Positions 1 to 5,950 of a stretch of DNA of 9,031 nucleotides are shown here, piece by piece; the stretch's first letter is position 1; each line of letters begins with the position of its first letter. The notes under the pieces are model-generated. The model searched no databases. It worked only from the letters and a program-made list of their open reading frames with translations, and was not told where the DNA came from. This DNA is from CAZIPZ01 sp964541075 (GTDB lineage: Bacteria; Acidobacteriota; Terriglobia; 20CM-2-55-15): positions 1 through 9,031 of the forward strand of contig CAZIPZ010000169.1 of the NCBI GenBank assembly GCA_964541075.1, in the 5' to 3' direction. The position numbers and the translations under genes are program-made.

Positions 1-438
1 GTCGACGACGCCGCCGTAGTCGCGTATGCACTCGACGGCACGGGCGATCCAGGCGTCGAGCGGATGGTCAGCCGACTCGAACGCGACGAGCAAAATGGTC
101 GCGCCGCTCGAGTCGGTTCCGGTGAGCTGCGCGCCATATCCGTGAAAGTGCCGAATCAGGCGTCCGCAGCCGCAGCCGAAATCGAGAATCCGCTTGCCGG
201 GGAGGGTGATGCCGTTTCGGTGCCACAAAGCCAACATTCTCGACGCGTTCACTTGTCCCGAAACCCAGAACCGGTCTCCCCATACATGGGCTGCAACGAG
301 ATGAATCATGCGCGCCGGCGGAATGGGATAACCGTCCGGCGCGGCAGAGATCCTGTACCGCAACGTATTGCCAACGCCCCGAGGCGTGGCGAGTGCGGCG
401 TTCTGCTTAATCAACCGAAGAATGTGAACGAAGTCCAC
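1..438 (-). CDS. SAM-dependent methyltransferase, 5' part, joined in frame to FAD-oxidase-like sequence (runs off the window)
   Basis: Reading the minus strand from a GTG at 438 gives 146 open codons to the window edge. The GTG has GGGGGG five bases upstream, and the frame is closed by a TGA at 478-480; no ATG occurs before codon 44. Residues 84-93 (ILDFGCGCGR) are the glycine-rich SAM-binding motif I of class I methyltransferases, and GTD at 107-109 fits the acidic end of the next strand. The preceding segment (about residues 33-80, with DGYPIPPARMIHLVA) resembles the N-terminal region of small methyltransferases next to glycosyltransferase genes. After residue 109 the methyltransferase pattern stops. 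The rest (ILLVAFESADHP, then AWIARAVEC and RDYGG) resembles the C-terminal domain of FAD-linked oxidases of the alkyl-DHAP-synthase type, recalled from memory. The substrate is unknown. The methyltransferase call is good; the nature of the junction is not resolved. Confidence 0.7.
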   Translation of the reverse strand, partial: MDFVHILRLIKQNAALATPRGVGNTLRYRISAAPDGYPIPPARMIHLVAAHVWGDRFWVSGQVNASRMLALWHRNGITLPGKRILDFGCGCGRLIRHFHGYGAQLTGTDSSGATILLVAFESADHPLDAWIARAVECIRDYGGVVD

Positions 439-517
439 TTCAGCCCCCCGGCGCAACGCTCTCAAAACACCAGACCATCAGAAATCAGACTGCCGAAACG
501 ATGGCGAGAGATCTGAC

Positions 518-529
518 GAAACGCGTTTC
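518..529. promoter_or_regulatory. Perfect 12-bp palindrome, possible operator
   Basis: GAAACGCGTTTC is identical on both strands. It lies between the candidate -10 box (565-570) and the start of the methyltransferase (438), a position where a dimeric repressor could block transcription. No regulator gene lies nearby and I do not recognise the site as that of a known protein. It may also be chance. Confidence 0.25.
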
Positions 530-564
530 TATGGTTGGCGACGATGACTCATGGAAACGGCGGC

Positions 565-570
565 ATTATA
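565..570 (-). promoter_or_regulatory. Possible -10 box upstream of the methyltransferase
   Basis: The minus strand reads TATAAT, a perfect -10 match, about 127 bases before the GTG start at 438. It sits in a small inverted repeat (CGGCAT at 561-566, ATGCCG at 570-575). I see no good -35 box at 16-18 bp spacing, so the promoter call is weak. If it is real, the leader is about 120 bases and contains a 7-codon open frame (MSHRRQP, then TAG) and the palindrome at 518-529. Confidence 0.3.
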
Positions 571-977
571 TGCCGAAAATCAGCCGCGCATATTACTCAA
601 TGAATCCTCCCGAAACGCCCGCACCTGGCGGCGAGCACGCCCTCGAGGCTTCGCTCGCTTAGAGCGCATTTCTCAGCTAGCCAGGCCCGCGATCGCGAAA
701 GAAACCACCGTCGTCTCGACAGGATCAGCCAGACCGCTCATGATCATCAATTGCGTCGAGGTCATGCCGGATAACGTCGCCACGTATTGTATTGCACGAA
801 ATCCCACTAGACACACGCCCCGCGCGCCTGAGAACAGTATCAGACGAAAACGCGCCTCCTTTATTTCTCCTGCAGATTGATCGTGGCAGGACAATACGTT
901 AGAAATGCCGATTGGCTGAGACCAGCGGCCGGCTGTGGGTTTTGGTAGCTTCTGGTAATGATTCCCAACAACGTTGC

Positions 978-1036
978 GCAGACCTAAAATCTGCCGGGGT
1001 TCACTCCCCGTGGGGGTTCAAGTCCCTTCTCCGGCA
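978..1036 (+). pseudogene. 3' half of tRNA-Leu(UAA), 5' half missing
   Basis: The sequence folds as the second half of a class II tRNA. It has an anticodon stem GCAGA/TCTGC (978-982 with 990-994) around a 7-base loop CCTAAAA with anticodon TAA at 985-987. A long variable arm CGGGG/CCCCG follows (995-1010), then a T-arm with loop TTCAAGT (1017-1023) and stem GGGGG/CCCTT, the 3' acceptor strand CTCCGGC (1029-1035) and A73. This pattern with A73 is typical of bacterial tRNA-Leu. The expected partner GCCGGAG and a D-arm do not occur at the right distance upstream. Position 33 is C instead of the nearly invariant U, and no CCA is encoded. It is therefore probably not a working tRNA, but a decayed copy or the tRNA-derived end (att site) of an integrated element. 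No integrase is visible in the window. Confidence 0.6.
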
Positions 1037-1101
1037 TTCCCGAACATCAAGGCTAGCCTCGCTGGTCGCTAACTAATTCGCAGCCATGCGCCATCTGCGA
1101 T

Positions 1102-1587
1102 CTAGCGTTCGCCGGCAAGTCGTCCTAACGATTCGCCGGCGACTCGAAACGTTGTCCACTCGTCCATCGGTGTAGCTCCGAGATTCCGGTAGAAATCGAT
1201 CGCAGGCCGGTTCCAGTCGAGGACCGACCACTCGAAGCGGCCGCAATTTCGTGCTGTTGCAATCCTCGCCAGATGAGCCAGCATGGCGGCTCCGAAGCCA
1301 TTGCCCCGCATTTCGGGAATCACGAACAAATCCTCGAGGTATAGGCCTGGTTTGCCCACGAATGTGGAAAAATTGTGAAAGAATACTGCGAAAGCCACCG
1401 GCTGTGCCGCGTGATAGCCGAGCACTACCTCTGCGACAGGTCTTGCCCCGAACAAGTGTTCGCGCAGGAGGCTTTCCGTAACCACGACGGCGTCGGAGAG
1501 TTTTTCGTATTCAGCAAGCTGGCGGATGAACGACAGAATTAAGGGAACATCGTCTTCGGTAGCGGATCGAATCTCAAATTCAACCAT
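1102..1587 (-). CDS. GNAT-family N-acetyltransferase, diamine acetyltransferase-like
   Basis: The 161-residue protein is a complete GNAT fold of the spermidine/spermine acetyltransferase (SSAT) type, transferring acetyl from acetyl-CoA to an amine. The N-terminus has the IRSATEDDVPLIL start and an LAEYEKL helix. The central LYLEDLFVIPEMRGNGFG (residues 82-99) holds the acetyl-CoA pyrophosphate loop R94-G-N-G-F-G. The C-terminal segment VLDWNRPAIDFYRNLGA (122-138) carries the likely general acid Tyr133, and PMDEW is a typical SSAT-family ending. I chose the ATG at 1587 because the fold starts directly after it. A GTG at 1605 would add six residues and has GGGG nine bases upstream, so it is a real alternative. 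The gene begins 35 bp after the ilvE stop (17 bp with the GTG) and is likely co-transcribed with it. The true substrate could be a polyamine, an amino acid or a thialysine-like compound. Confidence 0.92.
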   Translation of the reverse strand: MVEFEIRSATEDDVPLILSFIRQLAEYEKLSDAVVVTESLLREHLFGARPVAEVVLGYHAAQPVAFAVFFHNFSTFVGKPGLYLEDLFVIPEMRGNGFGAAMLAHLARIATARNCGRFEWSVLDWNRPAIDFYRNLGATPMDEWTTFRVAGESLGRLAGER

Positions 1588-1622
1588 GAAAGGAAAGGGC
1601 CGCACGGATCACGGCCCCACAC

Positions 1623-2594
1623 TCATTCCACCGTTACGTGAGTTCGTTCTTTGGATGGTGCGCTGGAAACGGGATCGTAAACGGGATGGCACCAATGGCG
1701 GTATTTTGGTGACCGGCCTTTCACAACATCAAAGAAGATCTTCCTAAGGCTCTCGGTATACGGTCCCATCTTGCCTGTTCCGATTGGACGGTAATCCACG
1801 CGCGTGATCGCGCTGATCTGAAGGCCTGTTCCGCAGAAGAAAGCCTCATCGGCAAGATAGAGTTCAGTCCGGTCGACCTGCCGCTCTTGGACATCCATGT
1901 TCATCTCTTCCCGAATGAGTTGCATGATCGTTCGGCGTGTGATCCCCTCCAGAACGTTGTCGGTTATCGGAGGGGTCGCAAATACGCCGTTACGGAACAT
2001 GAAAAAGTTGGCGGCCGAGCCTTCGGAAATATGGCCGTCTTGGTTCAATACAATGACTTCATCGAACCCCGACCGTTGCGCATCCGTTTTGGCGAACGCG
2101 GAATTCACGTATGCGCCCGCGATCTTGCCTCGAGCTGGAATAACGTTGTCGTCGATGCGGCGCCAAGAAGAAATAGTCACATGGACGTTGTCCTCATTCT
2201 TTACATACATGCCGAATGGCATGGCGACTATCGACACCTCGGGATTCAAATCGTGCAGACGAACCCCGATAATTTCATCGGCATAGAACGCCAGCGGCCT
2301 GCAATACAGATCCTCTTTGTGGCCCTCGGTTTGGATCAACTCATCCAGCGAAGCCGTTAGCTTCTCCGGTGAATAGGGCAGTTCCATGCACAACAGCTTT
2401 GCGCACTGCAGGAATCGCCGGAAATGATCCAACGGACGGAAAACAAATAACTGCTTCTCGTCGTCGTTCCAATAAGCTCGGAGTCCGCCGAACACGGCGG
2501 TTCCATAATTCAAAGCGTGCGTGAGGACGCCGACTTTCGCCTCGGAATAAGGAACGACGCGTCCCTTAAAAAACGCGTATTTAGGCAGCGCCAC
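1623..2594 (-). CDS. ilvE: Branched-chain amino-acid aminotransferase (PLP fold type IV)
   Basis: This 323-residue cytoplasmic enzyme interconverts valine, leucine or isoleucine and their 2-oxo acids with glutamate/2-oxoglutarate as partner, the last step of their synthesis or the first of their breakdown. The class IV pattern is clear: an N-terminal LTHALNYGTAVFGGLRAYW (residues 24-42), the PLP Schiff-base lysine K157 in ARGKIAGAYVNSA, and the signature DEVIVLNQDGHISEGSAAN (178-196) with the PLP-contacting Glu191. GTG is the start because GAGAGGAG lies seven bases upstream. Length is close to the usual 300-310, with a C-terminal tail of about 25 residues after the normal end. The gene starts 28 bp after the transporter stop and the GNAT gene follows, so the three probably form one operon. 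D-amino-acid transaminase and 4-amino-4-deoxychorismate lyase share the fold, but length and motifs favour IlvE. Confidence 0.95.
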   Translation of the reverse strand: MALPKYAFFKGRVVPYSEAKVGVLTHALNYGTAVFGGLRAYWNDDEKQLFVFRPLDHFRRFLQCAKLLCMELPYSPEKLTASLDELIQTEGHKEDLYCRPLAFYADEIIGVRLHDLNPEVSIVAMPFGMYVKNEDNVHVTISSWRRIDDNVIPARGKIAGAYVNSAFAKTDAQRSGFDEVIVLNQDGHISEGSAANFFMFRNGVFATPPITDNVLEGITRRTIMQLIREEMNMDVQERQVDRTELYLADEAFFCGTGLQISAITRVDYRPIGTGKMGPYTESLRKIFFDVVKGRSPKYRHWCHPVYDPVSSAPSKERTHVTVE

Positions 2595-2601
2595 GATTTG
2601 G

Positions 2602-2609
2602 CTCCTCTC
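2602..2609 (-). promoter_or_regulatory. Ribosome binding site of ilvE
   Basis: GAGAGGAG on the minus strand ends seven bases before the GTG at 2594. It lies in the short gap after the transporter stop codon and fixes the non-ATG start of ilvE. Confidence 0.8.
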
Positions 2610-2622
2610 TCGGAATCAGGCC

Positions 2623-3849
2623 TCAGTCTACCACACGGACGGGCTCGGCGTTGGCTTTGGGGCCGCCCTGCCAGGCTAGCAGGCTCACAAGCGCAACCAC
2701 CATGGCCGCGAAATAGAACGGAGACGCATGGCCAACCCGTTGAAACAGGTTTGTCGACAGCACCGGCGCAATTACCCGCGAAACACCGGCAAAGGTCTGC
2801 GCCGCACCCATCGTCAGGCCAAATTCCGTTTTCCTGGCCGCCTTGGACATCAACGCCGTGGTTGCAGGAAACAGGAGCGCTGTACCGATGGGAACGAGAG
2901 GGATAATCGCTCCCAGCACCCATACCGTCGGCGCGACGGCATAACCGAGAAGACCGAGCATCAAGCTGGCGGCCCCCAACCGCATCGACCAGGTTTCACC
3001 GATACGATCAACGATCGGACCGATGAAGGCCGATCGCATGACGACAGAAAAGATCCCAATATAAAGAAACACGTATCCGATCGTCGCTTCAGTCACACCG
3101 AATGTCGCTCCCATATATAAGGCGAGCACAGAACTCATCGCGGAAAACGCGAACATGGATACCGCATAGATAATCGTGAGACGTTCAACCGAACCCTGGG
3201 GATGCCGGATGACGGACCACACTCCGTGCCACACAGGCCTGCGCGCTTCCGCGGCGTCTGAATGCGTTTTCGATTCCGGAAGCCACTTCCATGCAAAGAA
3301 CGCGTTCGCCATGCACAGGAGGGACGCCAGAACGCCTGGGGCCTCCTGCCCCCAATGCGAAGCGAAGGATCCAATGACGGGACCCAACATCGTGCCAAGA
3401 TTCGTTCCCGCCGAAAGCCATCCTAACGACCGCGCCCGGTCGTCTACTGGAATCGTGTCGCTGACATAGGCTTGGAGCACGCCTGTCGTACCGCCCCCTG
3501 CGCCCTGAATGATCCTCGAAAGGAACAACAACCAGACGGAATCCGCGAAACCGAAAATAATGAAACCGATCGAAGAGGCCGTCAGCCCCACGAGCAACGC
3601 GGGCCGCCGGCCATAACGATCCGATACGCGCCCCCACACGGGCGCGGATATCAGTTGGGCGACAAAAAATGAAGCCAGGATCATGCCGATGATCGCGGGA
3701 GACGCGTCTAGTTTTAACGCATAGAAAGGCATCAACGGAAAAACCATCGCCCCGCCGATCATATCGATTGTCGCTACCGCAATAAGCACCGTGAGCTGCC
3801 GAAGTTGACCGCGAGAATTGCGAGAATTGCCTGATTGAACAGCCTTCAT
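2623..3849 (-). CDS. MFS transporter, drug:H+ antiporter (TetA-like) type
   Basis: The 408-residue protein is an inner-membrane major facilitator with about 12 hydrophobic helices in two halves joined by a polar loop (about residues 188-220). Seen in order: helix 1 from about 19; motif A GRVSDRYGRRP at 73-83, which gates proton-coupled exchange; motif B RIIQGAGGG at 112-120; and the antiporter motif C GTMLGPVIGS at 152-161. These place it with proton-driven exporters of the TetA/multidrug group; the substrate cannot be read from sequence. It is the first gene of a likely operon with ilvE, so export of an amino acid or derived metabolite is possible but is inference only. The ATG at 3849 has no Shine-Dalgarno sequence, and a TATAAT lies only six bases upstream, so the mRNA may be leaderless. 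The N-terminus contains a duplicated NSR tripeptide from a 9-bp tandem repeat. Confidence 0.93.
   Translation of the reverse strand: MKAVQSGNSRNSRGQLRQLTVLIAVATIDMIGGAMVFPLMPFYALKLDASPAIIGMILASFFVAQLISAPVWGRVSDRYGRRPALLVGLTASSIGFIIFGFADSVWLLFLSRIIQGAGGGTTGVLQAYVSDTIPVDDRARSLGWLSAGTNLGTMLGPVIGSFASHWGQEAPGVLASLLCMANAFFAWKWLPESKTHSDAAEARRPVWHGVWSVIRHPQGSVERLTIIYAVSMFAFSAMSSVLALYMGATFGVTEATIGYVFLYIGIFSVVMRSAFIGPIVDRIGETWSMRLGAASLMLGLLGYAVAPTVWVLGAIIPLVPIGTALLFPATTALMSKAARKTEFGLTMGAAQTFAGVSRVIAPVLSTNLFQRVGHASPFYFAAMVVALVSLLAWQGGPKANAEPVRVVD
3812..3829. repeat. 9-bp exact tandem duplication
   Basis: CGAGAATTG occurs twice in a row inside the 5' end of the transporter gene, adding NSR twice to the cytoplasmic N-terminus without breaking the frame. 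It ends five bases before the candidate -35 box of the divergent glycosylase gene. It is probably a replication-slippage product; a regulatory role is possible but unsupported. Confidence 0.7.
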
Positions 3850-3863
3850 AGCGGAATTATACT
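3835..3863 (+). promoter_or_regulatory. Sigma-70-type promoter of the DNA glycosylase gene
   Basis: TTGAAC (3835-3840, four of six matches to the -35 consensus) and TATACT (3858-3863, five of six matches to the -10) are spaced exactly 17 bp. Transcription would start near 3870, only a few bases before the ATG at 3876, which has no Shine-Dalgarno sequence. The mRNA would have a very short leader. The -35 box lies within the first codons of the oppositely oriented transporter gene. Confidence 0.55.
3856..3861 (-). promoter_or_regulatory. Candidate -10 box of the transporter-ilvE-GNAT operon
   Basis: The minus strand reads TATAAT, a perfect -10, six bases before the ATG at 3849. It overlaps four of the six bases of the opposite-strand -10 (3858-3863). 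No good -35 is seen at the normal spacing, which would fall inside the glycosylase gene, so strength is uncertain. Its position predicts a leaderless or nearly leaderless transcript. Confidence 0.4.
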
Positions 3864-3875
3864 CAACCCTCGTTT

Positions 3876-4499
3876 ATGCCTTTTCGCGACGACAAGATCA
3901 GCCGGGCCGTCCGGCGCCTTCGTGCTGCAGATCCGGTGATGAAAAATCTCATACGCCGCGCCAGACCCTTCCGCGCCAGGATGGTGCGAAATCGCTTTCA
4001 GGCCCTGGTGCACGCGATTATCGCGCAGCAAATCTCGGACAAGGCGGCCGAGTCAATCCAGAGGCGGCTGACAAACTACATCGCACCCCAAAAGATCAGT
4101 CCTGTGGCGCTATCCGCGCTCACTCGCGAAGAGTTCCGCAGCGCGGGAATCTCCAACCAGAAAACAACATACCTTATGGATCTCACATCCCACGTGCTGT
4201 CCGGAACAATTCGATTGGAGCGAATTGGCCGCCTTTCAGACGAGCAGGTCATTGAGACCTTAACCCAAGTCAAAGGCATCGGCGTCTGGACTGCTCAAAT
4301 GTTCTTGATCTTCTCTCTAGGCCGGCTCAATGTCTTCCCTGCCACAGATTTAGGGGTTCGAGTCGCTTTGAAGAATCTTTACCATCTCGAGGAACTGCCT
4401 ACGCCGGAGCATTGCCTCCAAATCGCATCAGCCTGGCGTCCTTACGCCACTCTGGGCGCGTGGTATTGCTGGCGCAGCCTTGAGATTGGAAAACGATGA
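3876..4499 (+). CDS. DNA-3-methyladenine glycosylase II-like (AlkA type, HhH-GPD superfamily)
   Basis: The 207-residue protein is a base-excision repair enzyme that cuts alkylated purines from DNA. The helix-hairpin-helix lies at about 128-146 (LTQVKGIGVWTAQMFLIF) and is followed by the glycine/proline-rich loop ending in the catalytic Asp158 in PATDLGVR. There is no lysine at the hairpin position used by bifunctional OGG/EndoIII enzymes, so a monofunctional glycosylase is expected. FQALVHAIIAQQIS (41-54) is the typical AlkA/Mag core helix, and the ending WRPYATLGAWYCWR matches the family. It lacks the N-terminal beta-domain of E. coli AlkA (282 residues) and so is like the short archaeal and Deinococcus AlkA or yeast Mag1. 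The ATG at 3876 is chosen because the promoter boxes lie just upstream. It diverges from the transporter with 26 bp between the starts and has no same-strand partner upstream. Confidence 0.92.
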   Translation: MPFRDDKISRAVRRLRAADPVMKNLIRRARPFRARMVRNRFQALVHAIIAQQISDKAAESIQRRLTNYIAPQKISPVALSALTREEFRSAGISNQKTTYLMDLTSHVLSGTIRLERIGRLSDEQVIETLTQVKGIGVWTAQMFLIFSLGRLNVFPATDLGVRVALKNLYHLEELPTPEHCLQIASAWRPYATLGAWYCWRSLEIGKR

Positions 4500-4606
4500 C
4501 GTCTCTAGTCCGCGTTTTCTAAAGGTTGGATTTCAGGCGCTTTTATAGTTATTCGGTTATTTTGCTGGATTTTCTCCTGCCGAATTCATAAGGTCGGCTA
4601 TGCGAA

Positions 4607-5908
4607 ATGCATAGCGAGGCCCCGATTAAAGACACCACCACCTACATCCGTAGACTCGAACGGCTCCTTGATGCAAGCCGATTGCTTAACTCAACTCTTG
4701 AGTTATCCGAGCTCACTGAGATCGTTTTTAGAATCGTGCAGGATGAAGTCGGCATGGAACGGTGCACGCTGTTTGTCCTGGACCGGCGGCATGACGTGCT
4801 CCGCTCGTTTATCGCTCAGGGCGTCGAGAAGTCCGAACTCAAACTTGCGGTCGGGCAGGGTCTCGCAGGAACGGTAGCCGCTACAGGTGAAATCGTTGAC
4901 GTTGAGCATCCGTACCAGGATGACCGTTTCTATTCGCGCTTCGATGAAACGCTGGGTTTCCGGACCAAGGATGTTCTCGCGATGCCCATCTTCAATCGCC
5001 AAGGCGACGTCATCGGTGTGTTACAGCTTTTGAATCGATCCAGGCCGCTTGATGACCGCGACAAGGATTTTCTTTCAAACATTTGCACCTATATCGGCAT
5101 GGCCGTGCACAACGCCTGGACGCATCGTCAATTGTTGGAAAGCCGAAACATCGAACAGGAATTCCGGATGGTCAGCGAACGGCTTGGACAGGCGGAAAAA
5201 CGCTCCGCATTGGGTGAATTGGTCGCCGGCATCATCCATGAAATGAAAAATCCGTTGACTGTGGCGCTCGGGCAATGCGCAATGCTGCGCGAGCGCGCCG
5301 ACACTAGTGACGATGCGGCGAGAAGAATTGAAAAAATCGAGTCATCTATACATCGGGCCCTGAAGATCGCGGGGAATTTCCTCAGCTTTGCCCGCGAACG
5401 AGGCAATGAAAGCGTGCCTACTGACGTCAATGCAATCGTGATGCAGACAGTCGACTTGCTGACCTACGAACTCAGAAGATCCGGGATCGCCGTCGCACTC
5501 GACCTGGAGACGCTGCCCTCAATAAAAGCGGATCCCGGAAAAATTCAGCAGGTCCTTCTTAATCTCTTGCGGAACGCCGAAGATGCGATGCGTGACAGGA
5601 ACGATGAGCGCAGCATCAGAATACGGTCCACTCACGATCGTCAAAAAGAAGTCATTCGGATCGAAGTCAAAGACCGTGGCGAAGGGATACCGGCCCATCT
5701 TAGCGCCAGAATCTTTGAGCCGTTTTTTACGACCAAGACAAAGGGACTGGGCACCGGACTTGGTCTCGCTGTTTCAAAGCGGCTTGTGGAAGAACACAGG
5801 GGCAGGCTGTCATTTGTAAGCACGCCTCAGGAAGGCTCTATTTTCCAAATCGAGCTTCCGATCAAAGGAAACAGTAAGAAGGCGGACCTAGCGAAAAGAA
5901 CGGAGTGA
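4607..5908 (+). CDS. Soluble GAF-domain sensor histidine kinase
   Basis: The 433-residue protein is a cytoplasmic two-component kinase with no signal peptide or membrane helix. Domains in order: a short N-terminal helix (about 8-30); a GAF sensor domain (about 30-172, with VGQGLAGTVAATGE and KDVLAMPIF..GDVIGVLQLLN typical of the fold); a coiled linker (about 173-200); the HisKA dimerisation helix with phospho-acceptor His211 in HEMKNPLT; and an HATPase_c domain with N-box LLNLLRNAEDAM (317-328, Asn323), G1 box DRGEGIP (356-362), F box FEPFFTTK (370-377) and G2 box GLGTGLGLAVSKRL (380-393). All catalytic boxes are intact. What the GAF domain binds cannot be read. No response regulator lies beside it, so it is an orphan whose partner is elsewhere. 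The ATG has only a weak AAGG about 16 bases upstream, and the 107-bp AT-rich gap before it must hold its promoter. Confidence 0.94.
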   Translation: MHSEAPIKDTTTYIRRLERLLDASRLLNSTLELSELTEIVFRIVQDEVGMERCTLFVLDRRHDVLRSFIAQGVEKSELKLAVGQGLAGTVAATGEIVDVEHPYQDDRFYSRFDETLGFRTKDVLAMPIFNRQGDVIGVLQLLNRSRPLDDRDKDFLSNICTYIGMAVHNAWTHRQLLESRNIEQEFRMVSERLGQAEKRSALGELVAGIIHEMKNPLTVALGQCAMLRERADTSDDAARRIEKIESSIHRALKIAGNFLSFARERGNESVPTDVNAIVMQTVDLLTYELRRSGIAVALDLETLPSIKADPGKIQQVLLNLLRNAEDAMRDRNDERSIRIRSTHDRQKEVIRIEVKDRGEGIPAHLSARIFEPFFTTKTKGLGTGLGLAVSKRLVEEHRGRLSFVSTPQEGSIFQIELPIKGNSKKADLAKRTE

Positions 5909-5934
5909 GGAGCTTTGGCCATACAAAGCTCCTC
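5907..5934. terminator. Hairpin terminator between convergent genes
   Basis: GAGGAGCTTTG (5907-5917) and CAAAGCTCCTC (5924-5934) form a perfect 11-bp stem around a 6-base loop, GCCATA. The stem begins inside the TGA stop codon of the kinase gene. A modest T-rich run (TATTTTCTG) follows on the plus strand and a TTCTTTTC run on the minus strand. It probably ends transcription from both the kinase and the convergent propeller gene, which stops at 5951. Confidence 0.75.
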
Positions 5935-5950
5935 GCCCCCTATTTTCTGT

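Larger units (their letters stand above)
439..977. other. Stretch without a convincing gene
   Basis: No open frame here has recognisable motifs or a good ribosome binding site. The longest minus-strand frame (673-894, 73 codons) and a plus-strand frame (551-880) show no family I know, and the latter lacks a plausible start context. The stretch contains the leader and possible promoter of the methyltransferase, a 12-bp palindrome at 518-529, a hairpin around a TATAAT at 561-575, and a 10-bp palindrome CGCGATCGCG at 688-697. It ends at the half tRNA. It may be decayed accessory DNA; I cannot assign a function to most of it. Confidence 0.5.

Noticed and set aside
64..516. Plus-strand open frame of 150 codons
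   Set aside because: It lies antisense to the methyltransferase frame, which has motif I and a good ribosome site. The plus-strand product is rich in Arg and shows no family.
551..894. Overlapping open frames on both strands in the gene-poor stretch (plus 551-880, minus 673-894)
   Set aside because: Neither has a ribosome site or a recognisable motif. The minus-strand product looks partly hydrophobic but matches nothing I know, so I describe the region as gene-free.
904..1038. AATGCCG (904-910) and CGGCATT (1032-1038) as the two ends of a full tRNA
   Set aside because: Only four acceptor pairs would form, and the distance to the anticodon stem (about 70 bases) is far too long, with no D-arm in place. 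The matched ends are probably chance.
1106..1146. Near-repeat of TTCGCCGGC-x-GTCG/ACTCG at the end of the GNAT gene
   Set aside because: It is an imperfect repeat inside coding sequence for similar residues (AGESLGRLAGE), with no sign of being a mobile or regulatory repeat.
1887..2360. Long plus-strand open frames antisense to ilvE
   Set aside because: The minus strand encodes an unmistakable class IV aminotransferase; these are shadows of it.
2510..3637. Several open frames on both strands across the transporter gene
   Set aside because: They overlap the MFS protein, whose motifs A, B and C are clear. The shadow products are Arg/Pro-rich and lack motifs.
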